NCBI GenBank assembly: GCA_036924285.1
Contig: JAYKYS010000023.1
Coordinates: forward strand, 1,116,001-1,180,000
Reading direction: 5' to 3'
DNA from: Asterella californica
Lineage: Eukaryota > Streptophyta > Marchantiopsida > Marchantiales > Aytoniaceae
Length of the DNA: 64,000 bases
Positions 33,269-44,744 of the stretch are shown here, piece by piece. Position numbers and translations under genes: made by a program. Under the pieces are notes generated by a model. The model worked only from the letters and a program-made list of their open reading frames with translations. It was not told where the DNA came from and did no database searches. Numbering within the stretch: position 1 is the first letter of the stretch; the number at the start of each line of letters is the position of its first letter.

Positions 33269-34105
33269 GGAGCTACTACCCAGAATTAGCACAGAGGAGA
33301 CAGAGGAATCTCCAGGGATAGAACAGCATGGATTGGAAGAAGAGCAAGGCAAATAAAGTCGTTTGACCGAAAAGTGTATCCCTCCCTGTCTTCACCGTTT
33401 GATGATGATGGAAATAGTGTTGCAGAGTTTGTGTTTTCTAAAGAGTTCGTAGCCTTTCTCGGAGGGAGCGCGATTAATGGAGCATGATCGGAATCAGTCC
33501 TATCTCGTGAGCCGAGGATGGTTGTGATGTAGGGAGGAATCCCAGGATTCTTGCATGTGAACTCGTGACGTTCGGAGCTACTACCCAGAATTAGCACAGA
33601 GGAGACAGAGGAATAGAACAGCATGGACTGGAAGAATGTTGAAATGCGGAGTAAGACAAGCTCATGAAGTCTTGTAGGACTTTGTGCACAAGTCTTGTAA
33701 GACTTTGTACACAACTATGTTACAGAGACCCAACCTCAAAAGTGTTACAGAGATCCAACCCCAAAAGTCTTTTTACTCTCTCTATATATTGAGAAGGGGC
33801 TCTGTCCCCAAGCAAGTCTCTTTAATGATACTCTGTTCTTTCTTTTTTCTCTTGTGAAGACTGCGAGAGCCTCCTTTCTTGTTTGAAGGTTTTCCTCACC
33901 TGTTGGAGTGGTGCTATGAATTATGTTCTTGCTGCCTTATATAGTAACAAAGAAGACGAAGGAAAATAAAGTCCTTTGATCTAAAAGTGTATCCCTCCCT
34001 GTCTTCAAGGTTTGATGATGGAAATAGTGTTGCAGAGTTTGTGTTTGCTAAAGAGTTCTTAGGGACGAATCCCAGGATTCTTGCATGTGAACTCGTAAGG
34101 TTCGG
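33269..34105 (+). repeat. Tandem duplication in the spacer between the paralogues
   Basis: Unit 1 (33269-33580) and unit 2 (33577-34105) share GGAGCTACTACCCAGAATTAG, CAGCATGGA(T/C)TGGAAGAA, GTGTATCCCTCCCTGTCTTCA, GGAAATAGTGTTGCAGAG and AATCCCAGGATTCTTGCATG in the same order. Unit 2 lacks about 85 bp before the last block and has gained a 311-bp solo LTR. Unit 1 therefore gives the pre-insertion sequence. Confidence 0.82.
33639..33949. mobile_element. Solo LTR with perfect 5-bp target duplication
   Basis: TGTTGAAATG...AGTAACA, 311 bp, flanked by AAGAA (33634-33638) and AAGAA (33950-33954). The unoccupied sequence is preserved in the neighbouring tandem unit (GGATTGGAAGAAGAGC, about 33328). 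Internally it has a TATA-like TATATATTGAGAAGG at about 33783, fitting an LTR promoter. The TGTTG...AACA ends and 5-bp duplication fit a Ty1/copia-type LTR left by LTR-LTR recombination. Transcription direction is probably plus, judged from the TATA-like position. Confidence 0.85.
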
Positions 34106-34933
34106 AGCAGTCGATCATACAGAGTCTCTCCGTGGGAGACTTGATCCACTTGTTACTCCGTCACTGCGGCCTACAATTAAGCGGAGTTGTTCCTGCACCA
34201 TGCAGACAGGAGAGGTCACGTGCTGAGTCACGAGCAGCCACTGTAAAGTCTTGGTCAGCACAAGTTCTACGAGGACGCCTTTCTTCTCGTTGGACCTTAC
34301 AATAAGGCTGATCAGCGAAAAACGAAGGCGAAGCCATGTACTCACAGCTGGGGATGAATCATTTCCCCATTTAGTAGTGTGCACGTTTGCACGTTTATCA
34401 GTTTAATGACAAGGGAGGGATTTATGTTTTGAATGTCATCTCAGTGCAGTAAGGGCGAGATCTACTTGGGAGCAACCGTAAGAGGACTCTCGGACGCTTA
34501 ACGTAGAAATGATGTCACCTGCACCTCTTCTGTCACGTGAGATGCCTGCAGGATTGACACCCACGAGTAGGACTAAAGATTTCATCTCTATGTGTTTTCT
34601 CGTGTTCAACAAACATGTGCCTACTACCCCTTGCAGCAAGGGCCGTGAGACACACTCCTTCCCATCATGACGGAGTTCTATTGGAAGAAATTCCTGAAAC
34701 TCGCTACGAGAGTCGGCATAAAAGTCAGTTCTCAAAGTTTTCGGCCCTCGATGGAGCACAGAAATTCCAGTAGCTCTTTTGAGGCCCTGTAGAAACTGAT
34801 ATTCTTTCGATTTCGTGTCTCTCTGTGTTTAATCTGAGTTCGAGATGAAATCAAGCTCGTGATTCGAAAAAGAAGTTGCAGCGACAAGGAGTTAAATTAA
34901 GCACGAAAGACGAAAGATCTGGAGGAAGCAAAA
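34106..34933. other. 5' flank of paralogue 2
   Basis: About 830 bp with no supported ORF. It should contain the promoter and 5' untranslated region of the downstream gene. It shares no obvious long similarity with the region upstream of paralogue 1, so the duplication may not include the promoter, or the promoter has diverged. Confidence 0.35.
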
Positions 34934-35944
34934 ATGGGAGTGATCGTATCGCTACCGATAGGAATCATTCGTACTGTCGTGAACGTGACACAAAAGTACG
35001 TCCTGAGACAGAACATACCTCTTAGGATCGATCTGCCTCTGCCATTCGTACCCATCGACGTGGTCGTCGTGACAGATGCAGCACAGCTTCTGAGTATAGC
35101 TGGGAATCCGGACGTGGATCGACTGCACTCTTATCCCACGGAGAAGCTTCCCTTTTGGGTTCGATGGTACTTTTCGGCCACTCGATTCCACAACAGGAGC
35201 CACGACAAATGGTTTCTGGCCTTCGAGCCGAAAAGCGAGTCCACGCATTACGACGAGAGAAGAAATCTCATCGTGGAGAGACTCAGTGAGGGCTTTCAAG
35301 ACGCGGATGTGAAAGGTCTGGCCGATCAGTTGACGAGAAACGAGTCTGAGGAAGCCATCGCCGTCACGGTCGCCCAGATTGTCAACACCCGCTTCATGTC
35401 AGAGCAAGCGAAAGGCTCGATCACTCCAGAAGTGGTGAGTGAGGCGAGGAAGATGCTGCAAACCAACATTCTCGATGCATTCGCCCCCGGCCGCCGGAAC
35501 GAGGGGGAGAAAGCTCAGGACGCGACCTACGCCTTCTGTCTCAGGAACGCCGACGCCGGATTGAACACCGCCGATGCGACCCACAACATCGCCAACGCTG
35601 CAAGCCCGCTGGTGTTCGCAGTGATGACGCTCAAGGAGAACGTAGACACTCCGATCGACCGTCTGTTCACGCGCAAGGACAACTGCCCGACTCCATCGGT
35701 GCCTCGAGTGCTGACGAAGGAGAGCACGTTGAATGGACTGCTATCGTATCCGGGGAGACCACCTTCCACGATTCTACTTCTGTCGATATCCTCCGCCGCA
35801 GAGCAGACCAGCAGTCTCTTCTTCACCTTCGGGTCGGGTACTGATTATCGGGTCTGTGCCTTCAAGAAATTCTTCTACGATTTCATGACAGCGTTGCAGG
35901 CTGAGCTCAAAGCTCGACAGTCCTCTCGAGTGCCTGGCGGATGA
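34934..35944 (+). CDS. 336-aa protein, paralogue 2: same family as the gene at 31864
   Basis: Same length and orientation as paralogue 1, about 2.06 kb downstream of its stop. Start context GCAAAAATGGGA. Gly2 and Ser6 are again present (MGVIVS), so the putative N-myristoylation site is conserved. Strictly shared blocks include QKYVLRQN, PLRIDLPLPF, RWYFSATRF, SHDKWFLAFEP, EGEKAQ, ATYAFC, LKEN(I/V)DTPID, KESTLNGLLSYPGRP, AAEQT, SLFFTFGSG and FMTALQAELKARQ. The C-terminal candidate ligand loop FGSGTDYRVCAF keeps Arg and Cys. The variable region lies at about 105-175. Many changes are at third positions while whole blocks are unchanged, so both copies look under purifying selection and are probably functional. 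Role unknown. It may be a lineage-specific or transferred enzyme family. Confidence 0.85.
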   Translation: MGVIVSLPIGIIRTVVNVTQKYVLRQNIPLRIDLPLPFVPIDVVVVTDAAQLLSIAGNPDVDRLHSYPTEKLPFWVRWYFSATRFHNRSHDKWFLAFEPKSESTHYDERRNLIVERLSEGFQDADVKGLADQLTRNESEEAIAVTVAQIVNTRFMSEQAKGSITPEVVSEARKMLQTNILDAFAPGRRNEGEKAQDATYAFCLRNADAGLNTADATHNIANAASPLVFAVMTLKENVDTPIDRLFTRKDNCPTPSVPRVLTKESTLNGLLSYPGRPPSTILLLSISSAAEQTSSLFFTFGSGTDYRVCAFKKFFYDFMTALQAELKARQSSRVPGG

Positions 35945-36239
35945 TGGTGATCTGATCACAGTCCCGAGCGAGCCATGGAAGTCCCTGTCTACTTGTTGCC
36001 TTTGTCAATATTTTGTCGATAGAATGCCTGAAAATTAAAGGAGTCTGAGAGTGATAATCATAAGCGTGCTAGTTAGCGCTGCTGGAGTTCTTACTGTATA
36101 TAAGTGCATTTCGATCGATCCGGCAAGAAGTGTGAGCATCATCCCTTGCAGACAGTAATATGTCACCATTTACTTAGTCTGCCGGCCGACTGTTTCTTGA
36201 TTTGTAAATATCAGACTGTCCTTTAAATCTTACAGCCAT
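35945..36239. other. 3' flank of paralogue 2
   Basis: Probable 3' untranslated region. An ATTAAAGG at about 36034 could serve as a weak polyadenylation signal. No ORF supported. Confidence 0.35.
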
Positions 36240-38460
36240 TTGCCGTGAGCAACAAGTGTCAGCCAATATGTTGAAACCTCAAGAGCCTCGTACATATATG
36301 GAACTCAGAGGACGGAACTGGAAGCTTATGGCCCTGAACGAGATGCATACACAAGAAACCATAATCTCAAGTTTTGTTCCATGCACTGCAGTATGCAGAG
36401 TTCGCATGGAAAGAGACCCGATTCCGGCCACTACTCTCTTTGAGCTATGATATGGCCACAAGCCCTCCATTTCATATCTTCAAGTTTTTTACTGTATAAC
36501 TTTTGCAACCATTCACGAGATTCAACGCTCCAAGCTAGATAGTCATTCTCACGAGTGCATCTTCCTTGGTTATGATAGTCAAAAGTAAGACATAGCGTCT
36601 TCAGTGCAAATCTGAAGGTCATATTTTTGTTTCTCTCGATGTTATATTTGTTGAATCTTTCTTCACATCGACTTCATTTTTCCCTCTCTTTCATCTCGAC
36701 CTCACCTTCACTGCTATCACCGAAGATGCAATTCAAAATGATGTGCACTTCTTCTATCATCATCCTCCTTCTTCGGATTCTGCCATTCTCTCAGTTGGAG
36801 CTAGTCTTCTCCCTCTGGGTCCATTTGTTTTATCTCTTTATTCCACCTCCCGCCTTTGGTCTTTTTGTCGACCTTGATCTCAATCATTCTTCAAGCATTA
36901 GCATTGGTCCGGATCTCGTTTCTCCTCCTTCTCAATAGGATCTAGAGGAGGAGAAGTTGACGGAGGTGTACATCACACACCAACTCAGTCTGTGGCTAGT
37001 TCATCTATCAGTAGTCCACAGTCGCACAATTGATATCTTTTTTCAACTTATTCTACTATGCATTTATCTTCTCTTGTCCGAACCAGACATCATCCTCTAA
37101 TTGATGTATGAGCACACTACATCCATACCTACATAGTTCACTACTGTAGTCTCCATCATCACACTCAAGTGAGATTGAGATTGCGGTGTCCTCTTCTCTC
37201 ATCGAGATCCAAGCACCACCACGACTCCAGCGATCAATACGTCAATCAAACCCTCTTAACCGTGATGAAGCAAAAGGTTATGATACTACAATCTTGATCT
37301 TGAAGACACGCATCAATAAGAAGCATGCTCTAATAATGACTTTGAGACCAGTCTCGATATAGCAAACTCCTACCAAGAAGTTCTGTCATCTCCAGACGTT
37401 GCTCGATTGTCCAAGTCATTATCACATTCAAGAACTCAAGTCTCACAAGGAGAATGGTATGTGGACATTCACGGACTTATCACACGGATGAAGGCCCATA
37501 AGCATTCAAGTGGAAGCTGAATTCAGATGGATCCATCGTCCGATTGGTGATCCAAGGATTCACTCAAGTGTACAAGCTCGACTACACGGGCACCTTCTTC
37601 TCGGTGCTCCTTGTGCAATGAATGAGAATGATACTAGCAATCGCAGCTTAGCACAACCTTCATGTCCACTAGATGGATGTGAAGTCAACATTCGTACATG
37701 GGACGTTGAACGAAGAGATATGCATGGCTATCCTTGACAGCGTCAACGCTCCAAGAACCGGTAAAGTATGCAGGCTACTTTGTACACTTTATGGATTTAA
37801 GCAATCTTCTAGAGAATGATATTTGATCATAGATAAGTTCTTACTTTCTCTTGGGTTCAGTAAGTCAAGAGCTGATGATAACGTGTACTACATTCATAAC
37901 GATAATCAGTTTGTCATGCTAACATTTATGTTGACCACACAATCATAGCAAGCAGCATCGCAAGATTACTGACATACAACCAAAGCAACCTCAGCGTAAG
38001 ATTCAAGATAAGTGACATCGATAATATCCACCATTGCTTGAGTATAGAAATTAACCGAAACAAAATTGAAGGATGGATCAGACTCAGTCAAATCTTATAT
38101 CTCACCCAAAAGTTATTCCAGTTGGCTTACTGAATTGCCACCCTGTTAGTACACCTTTGACCTCAAGAGAAAAGTTCTCAACTGAAGATTGCTCCACTTC
38201 TAATGAAGAGAAGATACAGTGTGCTTCTTATCTGTACCAGAGCGCAATAGGCTCTACCAACTGGGCCGCCGTTTGCGCTCGTCTTGATTCAGTCATTAGC
38301 ATTAGTGTATTATCTCAATATATGGCTAACCCAAGACCAAAACACATCACCGTCATAAAGCACACATTTTGTTAATCAAGAGTACTTTAGACCAGTATTT
38401 AGAAAACAAACACTCGTCTCAACCAGTCTCTCTATTTGGTTACACTGATGATGATTGGGA
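36240..38460 (+). pseudogene. Degenerate Ty1/copia integrase-RT remnant
   Basis: Translation in shifting frames gives copia landmarks in order. Integrase C terminus: IHEIQRSKLDSHSHECIFLG at about 36510-36575. RT entry: FKWKLNSDGSIVRLVIQGFT at about 37507-37566, then DVKSTFVHGTLNEEICMAI at about 37677 and VCRLLCTLYGFKQ at about 37768. Further on come YYIHNDNQFVMLTF at about 37887 and SVLSQYMANPRPKH at about 38308. Stops and frameshifts are frequent, so this is old. No LTRs were found. It is a different copia family from the one at 47317-50866. Confidence 0.75.
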
Positions 38461-38816
38461 AAGTCACATCTAGTCACGACATCGTGGAGCGTGCCATTGA
38501 ATGTAACATCTCCAGCAAATGTCATGATGAGGATATTACCAACGCCTTCAACTCAGAGTTCACAATCATCTGCAACCTGTACTAGCCATGCTTTGGATGG
38601 AAAAGATCTAAAAGTGCTAAACCATTATCTTTGAGCTATCATGTGTTCGCTAGCACCACACTGTCGACATACCACGTGTGCATCTCAATTTTGAGATGAC
38701 GATTCAATTACAAATGCTACACAGGTGGAGAGATTTGCTGTACTAGCCGAAGATTCACATGAAGTTCCTTATAGAACTTTTTTTTATTTCTGCATTCTTT
38801 GACCCAATGGCCACGC
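38460..38816 (-). pseudogene. Copia zinc knuckle and protease remnant (left half, split by element 4)
   Basis: On the minus strand, directly adjoining the LTR of element 4, the translation continues a gag zinc knuckle (GHWVKECRNKKK). Then comes a protease entry in which a 2-base insertion disrupts the DSG motif (bases GTCGACAGTGTGGTGC, read WYVDS then GASEHMI). QVADD, VEGVGNILI and FNGTLHDVV follow, typical of the copia PR-IN spacer. The first half of the zinc knuckle is at 47317-47340, on the far side of element 4. Confidence 0.65.
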
Positions 38817-40101
38817 TGTCGGAGTGTAATCCGTCTACCTAAGAAAGCGCCGGACTTCTGGCTGTGCTTGTTCACTCAAGAGGTTGGCTTTCAGGTTACA
38901 ACAGAGGCTATAAACACTCACACAGATGTGTAAGATCTAGTAATATACCTAGAAGGCGAAATTCAGGTCTAGCTGGCAGTAACAGGATCCGGCGGTGAAC
39001 TTTTACACTCACGGAGAGGAGAACTATGAAGGTTTAGACCTCTAAACTTCCCCTACATGCAAATGAGGTACTACTGAACTCACAGACGAAATTTCAGCCT
39101 GAGATCAAATTTTGACACGGAGATATGAACAGAAAAGTTCTGAGTAAGAAAATTGCGGCAATTTCTGATACCCAGCTGGCTATTTCAACCTAGAACAGAA
39201 GATTGGCTCGATCAAAATCAAATATTCTCACAGTGTTTGAAGTCTACAAGGTGCTGAACCTCCCTGTGAAGTTGGGACTCCTGAATGTACACAGAACTCC
39301 AGAACTCCTCCTCTGAAGTCGCTGCTCTAGATTAAGAGCTTTCCAAACCCCACCAACTTCAGAGGCCGCCCTGAATTACTCAGTCACTCAATCGATGCAA
39401 AACTTTTTGGGAAATTGTAGCCCTGCTGGCAGAGAACGCAACCTCGAAGTTTTGAAGCAATTTCCTCAAATCTGCTGCAAGTGACACTGAAAACCCTAAA
39501 TTCAACAAAAGTGATTCAATTCTGGCACAATTCGAACTTCAATTGATCATAACTTCGTCTTTATTGACTCAAATCGATCGAAAATTTCACTGGAAGTGCT
39601 TGGCATGACGAGCCCTCTCTCTCTCTGTGCTCTCAGATTTCGAAGATGCCTCACCAAATGCTCGAACTCCACTCTAGAGCTCTGTTTCTAAATTTAGAGT
39701 TTAACAAAAGACAAAAACGGACCAATGGGAGTTCATAGCTCCACTTGGTGTTCCTTTAGTACCCTAAACCACGTGGCAACTTAGTTTTACTCATAGGCTA
39801 CCACGTCAAGCCCCCTAGAGTACCAGCGTAAAACTTAAATTATTTAAAACGACACGCAGCCCCGAAAAATAACTTAAATCAGCTAGAAAGCGTGCATGGG
39901 CGACACGCAAATACAACCCATGAGCTTAAGCCCTATCAACATGGTAATCAACCTACTAAGACTCAAAATAGTGTTAACACCGTATGCAAAGGTGTCAAAC
40001 ATATACATAAACGACTAGAAGTAATATAAGCTAACTTCTAGAACTACTAAACTCAAGCGTCGGAGTAGAAATATAACATGTAACCGCCAAGTAGCACGAC
40101 A
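38817..40101 (-). repeat. 3' LTR of element 4
   Basis: 1285 bp, close match to 46034-47316, with palindromic termini TGTCG/CGACA. Preceded in element orientation by the purine tract AGAGGGGGTGGA at 40102-40113. Confidence 0.92.
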
Positions 40102-40113
40102 TCCACCCCCTCT
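40102..40113 (-). other. Polypurine tract of element 4
   Basis: Minus-strand AGAGGGGGTGGA immediately before the 3' LTR. Confidence 0.7.
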
Positions 40114-40149
40114 GAACCTGCACATCCTCCGGTATGTGCCAGATCCAGA

Positions 40150-42228
40150 TCAAGACTCTTCAGCTTCAGCTTCAAATTCATCTTGAACCTCCATTGAGTC
40201 TTCAGCTTCATCCTCAGTAAGCTCTGCAATGTTCTGGTCCTCCCCTCTCCTTCTAAAGAGCTTGATTCTCTTCCCTGCGACTGGTATCTTGAGCACTGCA
40301 CCATCTAACTCTCTCAAAGAGTATGTGACATTGTCATGAACCTCTAACACCACATAAGGTCCGAACCATCTCTTGGAAAACTTTCTGATGGTGCTATGCT
40401 GATTATCAAGACTACTATCATAGACTAACACCCAATCACCTTCTTTAACTGGTTTGGGTCGTAATCTATGCGTTCTATCAAATCTGCCTTTGTTTCTCTC
40501 TCTAGCAATCTTCAACCTTTCCACAGCTTTGGCAACATCCTCAGGTCTCTGTTCTAACTGTTGGATCCTTAATGCAAGAAGATCCTCCGTACTTCTACCA
40601 TCTTCCCATGACAAAACATTCCAAGTAGGCACAACCTCCTCAATCGGCATCACAGGTTTTTGCCCTAGTATCAACTCTGCTGGCATGTAACCTGTAACGG
40701 TACTATGAGTTGTACGATCTGCCCACAAAGCAAATGGTAGCAGTCTAGGCCATTCACGGATCTTACCCTTGCAAGCTTTTACCAAAGCTTTGATGATTGG
40801 CGGATGACCTCGTTCGCTCTTGCCATTCCCTTCAGGATTGTAAGCAGTGGTTAACGCCAACTTGATTCCCAATCGCTTGAAGAACTCAACTGCTTCCTGT
40901 GAATCCAGCTCGCCCCTATCTGCAGTGATCTTTCCCACACACCCATACCTACAAATAACATCTTCAAGTAGAAAGCGGCAGACACTAGCAGTGGTCTTCG
41001 TCCTCAAGGCACGGCCTTCAACTTGGTTAGATAGATCTTCTCTAGCCAAGACTAGATACCTCATTTGTCCAAGCCCAAATGACATAGTTACCAGATCCAC
41101 TACCCATTTGTAATGAATGGCTAAAGGATAAGTAGGATGCAATCCATCACGATGACGTACGTTGGAATACATCTGGCAAGGTACACAGGATGAAACAAAC
41201 TGTACTACATCCTTATACATACCCTTCCACCAATACTTCTCCTTCATCTTGGCAAATGTAGCCCAAACTCCTCTATGACCGGCCCATAGACTCTCATGGA
41301 ACTCCTTGATCAGCTTCTGCTGCAATTCCAGATCACATACCACCCGCTGTGGTACACCTCCTTGTATCTTAGGGCGCTTCCATAGATATCCTCCATATAA
41401 AAAGTACCCATAAGCTGTTCTACGGATCCTCTTGAAATCTGCATCAGACCAGCCTTCTTGCCTTTCCAATGAACTCAAATAGCGTTCAAGATCCAACCAC
41501 TCGCCATCATACATAGTTTCCTCAAAAAACTCCAACGAGGCTGCAAAACAACTTCTATCTCTTCTAGCAAGAGCACTAGAATAGAACTCTGTTCCCACAT
41601 CCTCCTGATCATCTATCATTTCTTTCTCATCGTAATACCTAGCCCTTGATAACATATCTGCCACAGGATTGTCCTTCCCTGCAATATGTCTAAACTCTGG
41701 GTTCAAGGACTTGATATATGCTATCCACCTCAACATAGCAATATCTGGAGTTGTACAGCTAGTGATCATTCCCAAGAGAGGTAAACAATCAGTCTTCACA
41801 ACCACAGGTGCTCCTATCAAGTATTCCTTGTCACTCTTCATCGCAGTAACTACTCCCCATAGCTCTCGCTTGACCTGAGGGTAGTCTCTCTGACGTGAAC
41901 TTAATACCTTAGCTCCAAAACGCACCACATATCTATTTCCATCCTCATCGTCTTGTCCTACAGCCCATCCAATGCCAATAGGACTAGTATCAACAGTAAG
42001 GATAACAGATCTACCCAACTCATATTTTACCTTCCGTAGAGTTGGTGGTGAAGCCAAAAGATCTTTCAACTTCCTCATAGACTCGCTTTGCTCCTCTTGC
42101 CACTGAAATCTTTGCCCCTTTTCAACAACTTGTACAACGGATCTGCTACATGAGCAAAGTGTGGAATTCATATATGATAAAACACACATGCACCTAGAAA
42201 CCTTCTCACCTCGGTAACTGACCCACAT
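40150..42228 (-). pseudogene. RNase H and integrase of element 4
   Basis: A 692-codon open frame, intact from RNase H to the end. The first 30 residues or so (to CSCSRS) are out of register with RT and not family-like; VEKGQRFQWQEEQSESMRKL begins the connection domain. RNase H: LTVDTSPIGIGWAV with KTDCLPL later. Integrase zinc domain: HESLWAGHRGVWATFAKMKE through CVPCQM. Core: VVDLVTM, ITADRGEL and NPEGNGKSERG supply the three acidic residues. The GPY module (RWFGPYVVLEV) and RIKLFRRRGED precede a highly acidic 30-residue tail. Catalytic residues look preserved. The frameshift upstream (about 42240) disconnects it from RT. Confidence 0.88.
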
Positions 42229-42235
42229 GTCTCCT

Positions 42236-43228
42236 TCATCCTTCGAATGGCATCAACCTTGTTTGGACAAGGTTTCCGCCATAAGATCCACATAGGTGTC
42301 CCACAATCAACACCTCTTGTTCTCCAAATACAGACTTTGCTCCTGATAAAGTCAAACGAACCTCCTCCAGCCGACTCAATATCTTATCACAGTCGGCTAT
42401 GTGATCTGCAACAAACTTACGGCACCCCCTCTGATCAATTACCTCATTCTTCTCCTCCTCAGCACATCCTTTGATCGGCACATCATCAAGGAATGACATA
42501 GTTTTTTCAGAAATGAAATACCTCAAAACTTTATTCATGTCATTCATCATATGTGCTACAGAATTGGTAGCACCTTGTGGCAAGGTGCACATCCTTAGTA
42601 ACCCCAAAGGTGTCCTCATTGTAGTCAAGTCTCTACTCTCCGAGGATAACTGAAACTGATCGTACCTTGAATATAAGTCACCCATTGAATAGATAGCACG
42701 ACCAGCAAAAGCCTCTGCAAACTCGTCTACAATAGGTCCTATACCCATATTCCTGATAGTCACCTTGTTAACTGGCTACATATCTTGGATAAATCTCAAA
42801 GCTCCACTCTTCTTCGGAACAATAAACCATCTGCTAGAGTAGGGAGCTATAGATGGTTCCAAGATACCCATCCTAATCCTCTCATTGAGCAAGTCTATCA
42901 GCTTTGGTAGATGAGCTCTAGGTACAGGGATAGGACGTAGATTCCAAGGCACATGCGGTATAGTAAAGATTACCATAGGTGCAACTACACTTGGATCTAC
43001 ACATCCTACTTCATGTGACTCAAACGCAAACGCCTTACCATGCCTAGATAGCATCTCCCTGAAGCTCTTCTTCTCTTGCTCAGTAAGAAATCCATCACCT
43101 CCAATCCTCAACTCCTTCAGTGTTGTTTCTGTGAACTGGTGCCCAATTCTTCTCGGTCCTCTGAGCGTCGGTTCTCGTGCAGCTTGCTCCATCTTCTGAT
43201 TGTAATCAAGTGGTAAAGGCAAAGCCAC
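42236..43228 (-). pseudogene. RT of element 4
   Basis: Two pieces (43228-42779 and 42763-42236) in one frame, split by TAG at 42776-42778 in the RT palm region (RFIQDM, stop, PVNKVTIRN). A C-to-T change from CAG is the simplest explanation. RT has SRWFIVPKKSGALRFIQD, then MGDLYSRYDQFQL and LPQGATNSVAHM. The catalytic box is FLDD (SFLDDVPIKG). The frame then diverges after HLCGSYG, at about 42260, into RNase H of another frame. Confidence 0.85.
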
Positions 43229-43533
43229 TGGTTTAACTTCTTTGCCACTGACTTGTACTTGGTCTCCACATACACCTCTTGTCGATCTATAAATTTATCA
43301 ATTACATCATAAAGCTCCTTGGAGCTCACTCTCACCACTCTATCTACACCATCTATAGAACTTCCTACTATAGATTTCAACTCCCTTATAGTATCTACCA
43401 AATACTGTTCTTCAAACACTCCAGATATGTATTCATCTCCGGCTAACTCTCCACTATCTCTCAAAGACTGCTGTACATACTTCACGTGTTGTCTCTCAAA
43501 CCTCTTCAGATTCTCAACCTTCCTATAACACAC
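43117..43533 (-). pseudogene. Linker between protease and RT of element 4
   Basis: A 138-codon frame. Its N-terminal 100 residues (CYRKVENLKRFERQHVKYVQ to YVETKYKSVAKK) are protein-like and helical. After about 43228 the family-like sequence continues in another frame (ALPLPLDYNQKMEQA), so a frameshift lies there. No catalytic motif is visible; it is the region between protease and RT. Confidence 0.6.
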
Positions 43534-43610
43534 TGATCCACATGATGTCAGTCCTAAGAAGCTAGTGGATAAAGCTTCCTGCTCTACTGGATCAGGCGAG
43601 AATCCTATCT

Positions 43611-44744
43611 CTACTGTACCGTTGAAGTCTCGCTCTTCAATGGTACTCTGCCAAAACCCCTAGACTCTCTAAACTCCTGAGTAATCTTAGGTAGTGGACG
43701 ATCTCTCAAGCTATCACGATTCCTCTCATGTTCTGCAGCAACGGTCAAAAACTGAACAGCTCTTTTGCCATCTCTACTACGTATCCTAGCATAGGTTGAA
43801 CCGTCATCCATAACTCGTGTCTCCATTCTAACAGCAGTAATGTAAGGCTGCCCTAGAATGATAGGATAGGTTGACATGTCTTGTACAAAGAAATTCTGAA
43901 CATCACTGATGTCACCCACAGTTACCTTGATGTTGGGACAAGCACCATAGAGTTCTCCCCTCTGGTTGTTGGCAGCGCGGATAAGCCATCCATGGTCGGT
44001 GTCTATAGGCCACCTCCCACGCTTGTACAGCTCCTTAGACATCAGATTAATCTCTGAGCCGTGATCAATCAATGCCACCACAGGTTCTTCCAGATCTCCC
44101 AACTTCACCAAGGTCTCTGTGGTTGCTCTTGCCCAATGGTTGTGAGAGTAATGGCTCTTCTGCGATGCTTCCACCTCATCTTCAAACCTCACGTGCTGAT
44201 ACGATCTCCCTTCTGATACTTGAGAGCAGTAACCAGCAATCTCATCTTCCTCATCCTCCGACAGTTTGGTCCCTAGAGCGTTAAGCGTAGCTGCTTCATC
44301 CAAAATCTGACGTTTTCTCTTGATGATATCTATGATAACCTCATGGAACTCACGCTTTGCAATCCCAAGAATCTCACCCAAAGTAAACTCAACCTTCCCA
44401 TTCAAGATACGATTCTCTAACACTTGCTTCAAGTCTGTAGCAATCTCAATGTCAGACTGAAGTTTGTATGCAGGCATCTTACCCTTCTCCTTGCTTCTCT
44501 CCTTCTCCTTTGGTGTTGTAGATGGTAAATCCTCCATAGTTTCCTCCCGAGTAGGTGTTGTCTCTTGCCTTGCCTCTGGTCTAGCCCTTTCACTCCTTGT
44601 AGCAGGTCGTTTGGCTATAGAAGCCTCACCTGCATCCTCCCTTCTGCGTTTTTCTTCTAGTATAGCTTCGTGCTGTACTAGTATCCACAGGGTCATTCCA
44701 TCCTGTGGTTTCTCTAATTGAGTTGCCAACCTTTCGTAGCACAT
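43611..44744 (-). pseudogene. Gag C terminus and protease of element 4
   Basis: After a frameshift near 44670 (gag frame ends DPVDT; this frame resumes VQHEAILEEKRRR), a basic/acidic linker leads to a protease-like domain. The active-site motif is ALIDHGSEINLMS, with D-H-G in place of D-S/T-G, followed by FFVQDMSTYPIILGQPYITA. That spacing (NFFV, then ILGQPY) is as in gypsy proteases. The first 25 residues are probably a shadow of the gag frame. Function when intact: polyprotein cleavage. Confidence 0.8.
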
